NCBI GenBank assembly: GCA_021154985.1
Contig: JAJNQE010000169.1
Span: 1-26,527, forward strand
Origin: Hydrogenophaga sp.
GTDB taxonomy: Bacteria; Pseudomonadota; Gammaproteobacteria; Burkholderiales; Burkholderiaceae_C
Direction: 5' to 3'
DNA length: 26,527 nt
The position numbers and the translations under genes were made by a program. Below the pieces are notes generated by a model. The model ran no database searches, was not told the DNA's origin, and saw only the letters and a program-made list of their open reading frames with translations. This document shows, piece after piece, positions 7,953-14,802 of this stretch (position 1 is the first letter of the stretch; the number at the start of each line of letters is the position of its first letter).

Positions 7953-8939
7953 ATGAAAACATTTCTGAAATCTTCCGCCTCTCGCCTTTCTCTCGTGGCA
8001 GCCGCCCTGGTGCTGTCGGCACCGATCTCGTCGGTGCAGGCGCAGCAAAAGTTCATGACCATTGGTACCGGCGGTGTGACGGGTGTGTATTACGTGGCGG
8101 GTGGCGCGATCTGCCGCCTGATCAACAAGGACCGCGCCAAGCACGGCTACCGCTGCACGGTGGAGTCCACCGGCGGCTCGGTCGCCAACATCAACACCAT
8201 CAATGGCGGTGACCTCGACTTCGGCGTGGCCCAGTCGGACGCCCAGTTCAATGCGGTCAAGGGCGTGAAGGCCTTTGACGGCAAGGCTGTGCCCGACCTG
8301 CGCGCCGTGTTCTCGCTGCACCCCGAGCCGCTGACGCTGGTGGCCCGCAAGGAAGCCAACATCAAGAGCCTGACCGACCTCAAAGGCAAGCGCGTCGCCA
8401 TCGGCAACCCCGGCTCCGGCACGCGTTCGTCGGTGGACGAACTCCTTGCAGCCTCCAGCCTGAAGGGCAGCGATTTTGCGGCTGTGTCGGAGCTCAAGCC
8501 CGACGAACACGGCGCTGCCTTGTGCGACAACAAGATCGACGCCTTCTTCTACGTGGTGGGCCACCCCAGCGCGAACATCCAGGACCCCATGACCACCTGC
8601 GGCGCGCAACTGGTCAGCATCACCGGCGCACCGATCGACAAGCTGGTGGCCGCCAATTCGTTCTACTCGGACGCCAAGATTCCCGCCAAGACCTACCCGT
8701 CGCAAGCCGATGTGCTGTCCACCTACGGCGTGCTCGCCACGGTGGTGACTTCCTCCAAGAAGTCCGACGACGAGGTGTATTTGTTCGTCAAGGCGGTGTT
8801 CGACAACTTTGACGAATTCAAGAAATTGCACCCAGCGTTCGCCGCGCTGACGCCCGAGAAGATGGTTCAGGCCGGCCTGTCGGCGCCGCTGCACACCGGT
8901 GCCGCCAAGTACTACAAGGAAAAGGGCTGGATCAAGTAA
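7953..8939 (+). CDS. TAXI-family TRAP transporter solute-binding protein
   Basis: A 328-aa periplasmic receptor that binds a carboxylate-bearing solute and delivers it to the TRAP permease. Residues 1-30 form a Sec signal peptide (basic start, hydrophobic core, cleavage likely after SVQAQ or nearby). The mature start FMTIGTGGVTGVYYVAGG and the motifs STGGSVANI and GNPGSGTRSS are typical of TAXI proteins, whose known members bind glutamate or other dicarboxylates. AGGAG at 7943-7947 precedes the ATG by 5 bases. The permease gene follows after 111 bases that contain a strong hairpin. Ligand identity is unknown; amino-acid enzymes on both sides suggest an amino or dicarboxylic acid. Confidence 0.95.
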   Translation: MKTFLKSSASRLSLVAAALVLSAPISSVQAQQKFMTIGTGGVTGVYYVAGGAICRLINKDRAKHGYRCTVESTGGSVANINTINGGDLDFGVAQSDAQFNAVKGVKAFDGKAVPDLRAVFSLHPEPLTLVARKEANIKSLTDLKGKRVAIGNPGSGTRSSVDELLAASSLKGSDFAAVSELKPDEHGAALCDNKIDAFFYVVGHPSANIQDPMTTCGAQLVSITGAPIDKLVAANSFYSDAKIPAKTYPSQADVLSTYGVLATVVTSSKKSDDEVYLFVKAVFDNFDEFKKLHPAFAALTPEKMVQAGLSAPLHTGAAKYYKEKGWIK

Positions 8940-8960
8940 TCCCCCGATCCGGTCTTGCCC

Positions 8961-8995
8961 ATCGCCCCATGTTGGATGTTCTGACATGGGGCGAT
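8961..8995 (+). promoter_or_regulatory. 12-bp perfect stem-loop between TAXI receptor and permease genes
   Basis: ATCGCCCCATGT (8961-8972) is the exact reverse complement of ACATGGGGCGAT (8984-8995), with an 11-base loop. The tail TTTCGATTCG is too poor in T for a strong terminator. It may act as a partial terminator or protect the 3' end of the receptor mRNA, giving more receptor than permease. Confidence 0.7.
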
Positions 8996-9050
8996 TTCGA
9001 TTCGAGATGAGCCAAACCTTGCACATCAAGCCAACCCAAGGAACAGTCCC

Positions 9051-11621
9051 GTGAGCGCAAAAGAAAACGTCGCCGAGATCGATGTCAACAAGCTGGTGGA
9101 GGAGAACGACACGGGCGGACGCAAGCCGGGCCCTGCCGTTGCCAGGTTGCTCATGGGCGTGGCGCTGGTGTGGTCGCTGTTTCAGCTCTGGATCGCCTCG
9201 CCATTGCCGTACCTGGTGTCGAACCTGATGCCTGTGCTCAACGACACGCAGACGCGCGCCATCCACCTGGCGTTTGCCGTGTTCCTGGCGTTCATGGCTT
9301 ACCCCGCCAGCAAACGTTCGCCACGCGACCGGGTGCCCGTGCTGGACTGGGTATTCGCCATCGCAGGTGCTTACGCCGCCGCGTACATCTTTGTCTTCTA
9401 CCGCGAACTGGCCACCCGCCCGGGCATGCCGCTGCCGGTGGATGTGTGGACCGCCGTGGTCGGGGTGGTGCTGCTGCTCGAAGCCACTCGCCGGGTGCTC
9501 GGCTTGCCCATGGTGATCGTGGCGATCGTGTTCCTGGGCTACACCTTCGCGGGTCCCTACATGCCGGATCTAATTGCGCACAAGGGGGCCTCGCTGGACC
9601 GCGCGATGACGCACCAGTGGCTCACGACCGAAGGTGTCTACGGTGTGGCGCTCGGCGTGTCCAGTGGCTTCATCTTCCTGTTCGTGCTGTTCGGCTCCTT
9701 GCTCGACAAGGCCGGCGCCGGCAACTATTTCATCAAGTCTGCGTTCGCACTGCTGGGGCACATGCGTGGTGGTCCGGCCAAAGCCGCGGTGGTGTCGTCA
9801 GCCGCCACCGGCATCATTTCCGGCTCCTCCATCGCCAACGTGGTGACCACCGGCACCTTCACCATCCCGCTCATGAAGCGGGTGGGCTACCGGGGCGACC
9901 AGGCCGGTGCTGTGGAGGTGTCGAGCTCGGTGAACGGGCAGATCATGCCGCCGGTGATGGGCGCGGCCGCCTTCCTCATGGTCGAGTACGTGGGCATCCC
10001 CTACGTCGAGGTGATGAAGCACGCCTTCTTGCCGGCCATCATTTCCTACATTGCGCTGTTCTACATCGTTCACCTGGAGGCCCTGAAGGCCAATATGGAG
10101 GGCCTGCCGCGCCGTGGCAACAGCACGGCCTCGCAGCGACTGGTGTCGTTCCTCATGACGGTCACTGGCTTCATCGTGTTGGCGGGTATCACCTATTACG
10201 TGATCGGCTTCTTCAAGTCGGCGCTGGGTGAAGCGGCGGTGCCCGCCATCGGGGCGATGCTGCTGTCGGTTTATGTAGGCCTGCTGTGGTTCGGCTCGCG
10301 CCAGCCGGTACTGGAACTGGACGACCCCAATGCGCCTGTGTTTGAGTTGCCCGAAACCGGGCCCACTGTGAAGTCAGGCCTGCACTATTTGCTGGCTGTG
10401 GTGGTGCTGGTGTGGTGCCTGATGATCGAACGCCTTTCGCCAGCGCTATCGGCCTTTTGGGCCACCATGTTCATGGTGTTCGTGATGCTCACGCAGAAAC
10501 CGATCATGGGTTTCTTTCGGGGCGATCACCGCTTTCTGGCGCAGGCCCGCGAAGGCTGGGTGGACCTGATCGACGGCCTGGTGACCGGCGCGCGCAACAT
10601 GATCGGCATTGGCGTGGCCACCGCAGCGGCCGGCATCATCGTGGGCACGGTGTCGCTCACGGGTGTGGGGTTGGTCATGACGGAGCTGGTCGAGCTGCTC
10701 TCGGGTGGCAACCTCATGCTCATGCTGGTGCTCGTGGCCGTGATCAGCCTGATCCTGGGCATGGGCCTGCCGACCACGGCCAACTACATCGTGGTGTCCA
10801 CCCTGATGGCGCCAGTGATCGTTGAGCTGGGTGCCCAGAACGGCCTGATCGTCCCGTTGATCGCGGTGCACCTGTTCGTCTTTTATTTCGGTCTCATGGC
10901 CGATGTCACACCCCCTGTGGGGCTGGCGTCGTTCGCTGCAGCGGCCATTGCCAAACACGACCCCATCCAGACCGGCATCACGGCTTTCTACTACTCGATG
11001 CGCACGGCCATCCTGCCGTTTCTGTTCATCTTCAATACGCAGCTGTTGTTGATCGGCTTGGATGGCTGGCCGCATCTGATTCTGACGGTGGGCATAGCGA
11101 TCACGGCCATGCTCGTGTTTGCAGCTGCCACACAAGGCTTCTTCATCGTCAAGAGCCGGTGGTACGAATCGGTGGCCTTGCTGCTGGTGTGCTTCACACT
11201 GTTCCGCCCCGGCTTCTGGATGGACATGATCTATCCGCCGTTTGACGAGGTGAAGGGCGCGGCGATGACGCAGGTCATCGCGGAAGCCCCGGCCAACACC
11301 GGCAAGCGGGTCTGGATCGAGGGCATGAACATGAACGGCGACGACGTGCGCAAGGGCGTGCTCATTCCGCTGGGTGAGCCGGGCGACGCCACCAAACGTT
11401 TGTCCGGTGCCGGTCTCACTGTCATGAACGATGGCGACAGTCTCTCGGTCATGGGCGTGAAGTTCGGCAGCGTGGCCGAGAAGCTGGGCATTGAGCAGGG
11501 CTTCCGAATCACCTCCCTGGAGGTGCCCTCCAACCGGCCGGCCAAGGAATGGTTCTTCATTCCAGCTCTTTTGTTGCTCGCGGTGGTGGTGGTGGCGCAG
11601 CGCGCCCGCCGCCCGCGCTGA
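9051..11621 (+). CDS. TRAP transporter fused permease (DctQM fusion) with C-terminal DUF3394-like domain
   Basis: An 856-aa inner-membrane protein combining the small (DctQ) and large (DctM) TRAP subunits, as is usual for TAXI systems. The N-terminal part (to about residue 130) has four TM segments; the DctM part carries GIISGSSIANVVTTGTFTIP and LGMGLPTTANYIVVSTL, the repeated ion- and substrate-binding motifs. After the last transport helices, about residues 730-830 form a soluble domain resembling DUF3394, including a PDZ-like stretch GSVAEKLGIEQG (806-817), followed by a final TM helix and a basic tail. The start is GTG 9051, supported by AAGGAA at 9038-9043. It works with the TAXI receptor just upstream and is followed after one base by the racemase-family gene. 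Confidence 0.95.
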   Translation: MSAKENVAEIDVNKLVEENDTGGRKPGPAVARLLMGVALVWSLFQLWIASPLPYLVSNLMPVLNDTQTRAIHLAFAVFLAFMAYPASKRSPRDRVPVLDWVFAIAGAYAAAYIFVFYRELATRPGMPLPVDVWTAVVGVVLLLEATRRVLGLPMVIVAIVFLGYTFAGPYMPDLIAHKGASLDRAMTHQWLTTEGVYGVALGVSSGFIFLFVLFGSLLDKAGAGNYFIKSAFALLGHMRGGPAKAAVVSSAATGIISGSSIANVVTTGTFTIPLMKRVGYRGDQAGAVEVSSSVNGQIMPPVMGAAAFLMVEYVGIPYVEVMKHAFLPAIISYIALFYIVHLEALKANMEGLPRRGNSTASQRLVSFLMTVTGFIVLAGITYYVIGFFKSALGEAAVPAIGAMLLSVYVGLLWFGSRQPVLELDDPNAPVFELPETGPTVKSGLHYLLAVVVLVWCLMIERLSPALSAFWATMFMVFVMLTQKPIMGFFRGDHRFLAQAREGWVDLIDGLVTGARNMIGIGVATAAAGIIVGTVSLTGVGLVMTELVELLSGGNLMLMLVLVAVISLILGMGLPTTANYIVVSTLMAPVIVELGAQNGLIVPLIAVHLFVFYFGLMADVTPPVGLASFAAAAIAKHDPIQTGITAFYYSMRTAILPFLFIFNTQLLLIGLDGWPHLILTVGIAITAMLVFAAATQGFFIVKSRWYESVALLLVCFTLFRPGFWMDMIYPPFDEVKGAAMTQVIAEAPANTGKRVWIEGMNMNGDDVRKGVLIPLGEPGDATKRLSGAGLTVMNDGDSLSVMGVKFGSVAEKLGIEQGFRITSLEVPSNRPAKEWFFIPALLLLAVVVVAQRARRPR

Positions 11622-11622
11622 C

Positions 11623-12300
11623 ATGGGATCCCGCTTTCCAACCCAGGGAACGGTCGCGCCCCGGATTGCCCTGATCCATGCGCTGGCGCACTCGGTGGCG
11701 CCCATCAACGAAGAACTGGCGCGCCGTTGGCCTGAAGCGGTGCGCATGAACCTGTTGGACGACAGCCTGTCCGCCGATCTGGCCCGCAGCGGCGCCGGAC
11801 TGGACGATGCGATGCATCGGCGCTTCGAAGCGCTGTCGGCGTATGCCGAGGGTACAGGTGCGCAGGCCATCCTGTTCACCTGCTCGGCCTTCGGGTCCTG
11901 CATCGAAGCCGCAGCGGCACGGCGGCCCCACATGCCGGTGCTCAAGCCCAACGAAGCCATGGTGGCCGATGCCGTGGCACACGGAGGGCGTGTCGGCCTG
12001 ATCGCGTCGTTCGGCCCCACACTGGTGTCGATGCCGCCGGAGTTCCCCGCAGGCACCGAACTGGTGACGCAACTGGCCGATGGTGCGCTCGACGCGCTCA
12101 ACCGCGGGGATGCCGCTGAACACGACGCGCTGGTCGTCGAAGCCGCGCGCAGGCTCGCCGACCAGGGCTGCGACGTGATTGCCCTGGCGCAGTTCAGCAT
12201 GGCCCGTGCACAAATGGCGGTGCACCGCGCCGTGGACCTGCCGGTGCTCACCACACCCGGCAGCGCAGTGCGCATGCTGCGCCAACGGCTCGGCGCCTGA
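11623..12300 (+). CDS. Aspartate/glutamate racemase-family protein
   Basis: A 225-aa protein of the Asp/Glu/hydantoin racemase superfamily. The first catalytic-Cys segment is visible as LFTCSAFGSC (C87, C93). The second catalytic segment reads VIALAQFSMARA, with no Cys where two-base racemases carry one; C183 lies some residues earlier. The protein may therefore be a one-cysteine variant, as in arylmalonate decarboxylase-type enzymes, rather than a classical racemase. The ATG lies one base after the TRAP permease stop, so it is the last gene of that operon and probably acts on the imported compound. The frame stays open upstream, but those residues overlap the permease gene and do not resemble the family. 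Confidence 0.85.
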   Translation: MGSRFPTQGTVAPRIALIHALAHSVAPINEELARRWPEAVRMNLLDDSLSADLARSGAGLDDAMHRRFEALSAYAEGTGAQAILFTCSAFGSCIEAAAARRPHMPVLKPNEAMVADAVAHGGRVGLIASFGPTLVSMPPEFPAGTELVTQLADGALDALNRGDAAEHDALVVEAARRLADQGCDVIALAQFSMARAQMAVHRAVDLPVLTTPGSAVRMLRQRLGA

Positions 12301-12328
12301 GCGGGCGGGTCGTCACCTGGGCAGCGGC

Positions 12329-12334
12329 TACAAT
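12329..12334 (+). promoter_or_regulatory. Candidate -10 for tRNA-Leu(UAG)
   Basis: TACAAT lies 74 bases before the tRNA and is the best -10-like sequence in the 107-base gap after the racemase-family gene. No good -35 is seen at the expected distance. Confidence 0.4.
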
Positions 12335-12407
12335 CAAAGGTTGCCGTGAAGAGGACAAGGCGGGGCGCAGCACACCATCTGTGGCCAGCCGGAAACCCAC
12401 AAAAGGC

Positions 12408-12494
12408 GCGCGGGTGGCGAAATTGGTAGACGCACCAGGTTTAGGTCCTGACGCCAGCAATGGTGTGGGGGTTCGAGTCCCCCCCCGCGCACCA
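12408..12494 (+). tRNA. tRNA-Leu (anticodon UAG)
   Basis: The acceptor arms GCGCGGG (12408-12414) and CCCGCGC (12484-12490) pair fully, followed by A and an encoded CCA. The D-arm contains AAATTGGTAGA. The anticodon loop TTTAGGT (12440-12446) gives UAG at 12442-12444. A variable arm typical of class II tRNAs precedes the T-arm, which has a perfect GGGGG/CCCCC stem around TTCGAGT. It decodes CUN leucine codons. Confidence 0.97.
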
Positions 12495-12514
12495 CCACAG
12501 ACACATGCATTCCC

Positions 12515-12551
12515 CGGTTCGGCCAGGCAGGCTGGCTGAGCCGCAATTTTT
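12515..12551 (+). terminator. Intrinsic terminator or attenuator between tRNA-Leu and tig
   Basis: CGGTTCGGCCAG (12515-12526) pairs with CTGGCTGAGCCG (12532-12543) over 12 bp with two G-U pairs and a 5-base loop, followed by CAATTTTT. It ends only 25 bases before the tig start codon, so tig must be read through it or use a promoter inside or upstream of the tRNA. Confidence 0.65.
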
Positions 12552-12576
12552 GGGCACCACCCTTTTGGAGAGAACC

Positions 12577-13887
12577 ATGACCGTGACCGTTGAAACCCTG
12601 GAAAAGCTCGAGCGCAAGATCACGCTGTCGCTGCCGGCCAATGTGATCCAGAACGAGGTGGCCAACCGCCTCAAGCGCCTGGCGCGCGATGTGAAGATGG
12701 ACGGTTTCCGTCCCGGCAAGGTGCCCATGAACGTGGTTGCCCAGCGCTACGGCTACTCGGTTCACTACGAAGTGATGAACGACAAGGTCGGCGAAGCCTT
12801 CGCCACCGCCGCCAACGAAGCCCAGCTGCGTGTGGCCGGCCAACCCAAGATCACCGAAAAAGAAGGCGCACCCGAAGGCGAACTGACCTTCGACGCCGTG
12901 TTCGAGGTCTACCCCGAAGTCAAGATCGGTGACCTGGCCACCGCCTCGGTGGAGAAGGTGTCGGCCGATGTTGATGCTGCCGCCATCGACCGCACGCTGG
13001 ACATCCTGCGCAAGCAGCGCCGCACGTTTGCGCAACGCGCGCAAGACCAGGCCGCGCAAGACGGCGACCGCGCCACCATCGACTTCGCCGGCAAGATCGA
13101 CGGCGAGCCGTTCGAAGGCGGCAAGGCCGAAGCCTTCCAGTTCATCGTCGGCGACGGCCAGATGCTCAAGGAATTCGAAGACGCGGTTCGCGGCATGAAG
13201 CAGGGCGAGAGCAAGACCTTCCCGCTGGCCTTCCCCGAGGACTACCACGGCAAGGACGTGGCCGGCAAAACCGCCGACTTCCTGGTCACCGTCAACAAGC
13301 TTGAAGCCGCTCACCTGCCCGAAGTGGACGAAGCGTTGGCCAAGTCGCTCGGCATCGCCGACGGTACCGTTGACGGCCTGCGCGCCGACATCAAGAAAAA
13401 CCTGGAGCGTGAAGTCAAGTTCCGCCTGCAGGCCCGCAACAAGCAGTCCGTGATGGACGCGCTGGTGGCTGTGTCCGAACTGGATCTGCCGAAGTCGGTG
13501 GTGCAGTCCGAACTCGACCGCCTCGTGGAAGGCGCCCGCGCCGATCTCAAGCAGCGTGGTGTGAAAGACGCCGAGAAGGCGCCGATTCCCGAAGAGCTGT
13601 TCCGCCCGCAAGCCGAACGCCGCGTGCGCCTGGGTCTGGTGGTGGCCGAGCTGGTGCGTTCGAACGAACTGCACGCCAAGCCCGAGCAGATCAAGGCCCA
13701 CATCGAAGAGCTGGCTGCCTCCTACGAGAAGCCGGCCGATGTGGTGCGCTGGTACCAGGGCGACAACCGCCGCATGGCCGAAGTGGAAGCCATCGTGATC
13801 GAAAACAACGTGACCGAGTTCGTGCTGTCCAAAGCCCAGATCACCGAGAAGGCGGTCAGCTTCGACGAGCTGATGGCGCAAAACTGA
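12577..13887 (+). CDS. tig: Trigger factor, ribosome-bound chaperone and prolyl isomerase
   Basis: Trigger factor (436 aa) binds ribosomal protein L23 at the exit tunnel and shields nascent chains. The ribosome-docking signature GFRPGKVP is at residues 43-50. The FKBP-type PPIase domain covers about residues 155-245 (GDRATIDFAGKIDGEPFEGG through FPEDYHGKDVAGK), and the helical C-terminal arms follow. Length is normal. The start is ATG 12577 with GGAG at 12567-12570; the frame is open upstream but would run through the tRNA. It heads the tig-clpP-clpX-lon block, a conserved gene order in proteobacteria, and is closed by a strong terminator. Confidence 0.98.
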   Translation: MTVTVETLEKLERKITLSLPANVIQNEVANRLKRLARDVKMDGFRPGKVPMNVVAQRYGYSVHYEVMNDKVGEAFATAANEAQLRVAGQPKITEKEGAPEGELTFDAVFEVYPEVKIGDLATASVEKVSADVDAAAIDRTLDILRKQRRTFAQRAQDQAAQDGDRATIDFAGKIDGEPFEGGKAEAFQFIVGDGQMLKEFEDAVRGMKQGESKTFPLAFPEDYHGKDVAGKTADFLVTVNKLEAAHLPEVDEALAKSLGIADGTVDGLRADIKKNLEREVKFRLQARNKQSVMDALVAVSELDLPKSVVQSELDRLVEGARADLKQRGVKDAEKAPIPEELFRPQAERRVRLGLVVAELVRSNELHAKPEQIKAHIEELAASYEKPADVVRWYQGDNRRMAEVEAIVIENNVTEFVLSKAQITEKAVSFDELMAQN

Positions 13888-13909
13888 TCAGCCCGCGAGG
13901 CAGAAGCGC

Positions 13910-13937
13910 AAAGGGCGGAGCGATCCGCCCTTTTTTT
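13910..13937 (+). terminator. Rho-independent terminator of tig
   Basis: AAAGGGCGGA (13910-13919) pairs perfectly with TCCGCCCTTT (13924-13933) around a GCGA loop, in a run of seven T (13931-13937). It separates tig from clpP transcription. Confidence 0.93.
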
Positions 13938-13951
13938 CGCCGGTTTGAACC

Positions 13952-13977
13952 CCACGTGGTGCCACCGGCTCGGTGGC
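13952..13977. other. Palindrome and hairpin upstream of clpP
   Basis: The perfect palindrome CCACGTGG (13952-13959) is followed by GCCACCG (13961-13967) pairing with CGGTGGC (13971-13977) around a 3-base loop. No T-tract follows, so it is not a terminator. It lies between the tig terminator and clpP, where the clpP promoter should be. TACAGT at 14029-14034 is a possible -10 for clpP, without a convincing -35. Confidence 0.4.
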
Positions 13978-14070
13978 GGGGGCTCAATGGCCATCGCCCT
14001 TGTGTGAATACGGCCACAGTGGGTTGGTTACAGTAGTGAGACAGCGATGCATCAACACATGGAGAAACGC

Positions 14071-14688
14071 ATGAGCGCAATGGACATTCAAGGCCTGGGC
14101 ATGGTGCCCATGGTGATCGAAACCTCGGGTCGCGGCGAGCGCGCCTACGACATCTACTCGCGCCTGCTCAAGGAGCGCGTGATCTTTCTGGTGGGCGAGG
14201 TCAACGACCACTCGGCCAACCTGGTGGTGGCGCAGTTGTTGTTCCTGGAGAGCGAAAACCCCGACAAGGACATTTCGTTCTACATCAACTCGCCCGGTGG
14301 TTCGGTGAGCGCCGGCATGGCGATTTACGACACCATGAACTTCATCAAGCCCGATGTGTCCACCCTGTGCTGCGGTTTTGCGGCCAGCATGGGCGCTTTC
14401 TTGCTGGCGGCCGGCACCAAGGGCAAGCGCTTCTCGCTGCCCAACTCCAAGATCATGATCCACCAGCCCTCGGGCGGCAGTCGTGGCCAGGCCACCGAGA
14501 TCGAGATCCAGGCCCGCGAGATCCTGAAGACCCGCGAGCAACTCAACAAGATCCTGGCCGAGCGCACCGGCCAGCCGCTGGACCGCATTGCACGCGACAC
14601 CGAGCGCGACTACTACATGTCCGCTGCCGAGTCGGCCGAATACGGCCTGATCGACAAAGTCATCGAAAAGCGCCCGAGTGCCACCTGA
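14071..14688 (+). CDS. clpP: ATP-dependent Clp protease proteolytic subunit
   Basis: ClpP (205 aa) forms the tetradecameric serine protease barrel that degrades substrates unfolded by ClpX or ClpA. The catalytic triad is S106 (GFAASMGAF), H131 (MIHQPSGG) and D180 (second Asp of RDTERD), with the same His-Asp spacing as E. coli ClpP. The start is ATG 14071, with GGAGAAA at 14061-14067; in-frame ATGs at 14047 and 14059 would add residues not typical of the family. It lies 114 bases before clpX. Confidence 0.97.
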   Translation: MSAMDIQGLGMVPMVIETSGRGERAYDIYSRLLKERVIFLVGEVNDHSANLVVAQLLFLESENPDKDISFYINSPGGSVSAGMAIYDTMNFIKPDVSTLCCGFAASMGAFLLAAGTKGKRFSLPNSKIMIHQPSGGSRGQATEIEIQAREILKTREQLNKILAERTGQPLDRIARDTERDYYMSAAESAEYGLIDKVIEKRPSAT

Positions 14689-14695
14689 GGCCTAC

Positions 14696-14755
14696 CGGGC
14701 GTCGAAAAGCGGGAGACAGTGCCCATAAAGGTGCTTTTCCCGGGTTTGGCGCCCG
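14696..14755 (+). other. Imperfect composite stem-loop between clpP and clpX
   Basis: CGGGCG (14696-14701) pairs with CGCCCG (14750-14755), and inside it GAAAAGC (14704-14710) pairs with GCTTTTC (14733-14739). There is no terminal T-tract. It could form in a clpP-clpX transcript as a processing or attenuation structure. Confidence is low because the two arms are separated by unequal spacers. Confidence 0.35.
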
Positions 14756-14802
14756 AAAGGCTTGATCTATCATTGTTCTACCGATTCATCTGACGCCCCT
14801 CT

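Noticed and set aside
7827..9266. Long minus-strand open frame over the TAXI gene
   Set aside because: Mirror of a well-supported gene, with His/Arg/Gly-rich low-complexity composition.
10446..12275. Long minus-strand open frame over the TRAP permease and racemase genes
   Set aside because: It crosses two genes with strong family motifs and has the composition of a GC-bias artefact.
12460..12576. Upstream extension of trigger factor to a GTG at 12460
   Set aside because: It would run through tRNA-Leu and the terminator hairpin; family length and the SD support ATG 12577.
14761..14791. Possible sigma-32 promoter for clpX (CTTGATC then ATTCATCT)
   Set aside because: Only part of the -10 matches and the spacer is 16 bases; much weaker than the lon site.
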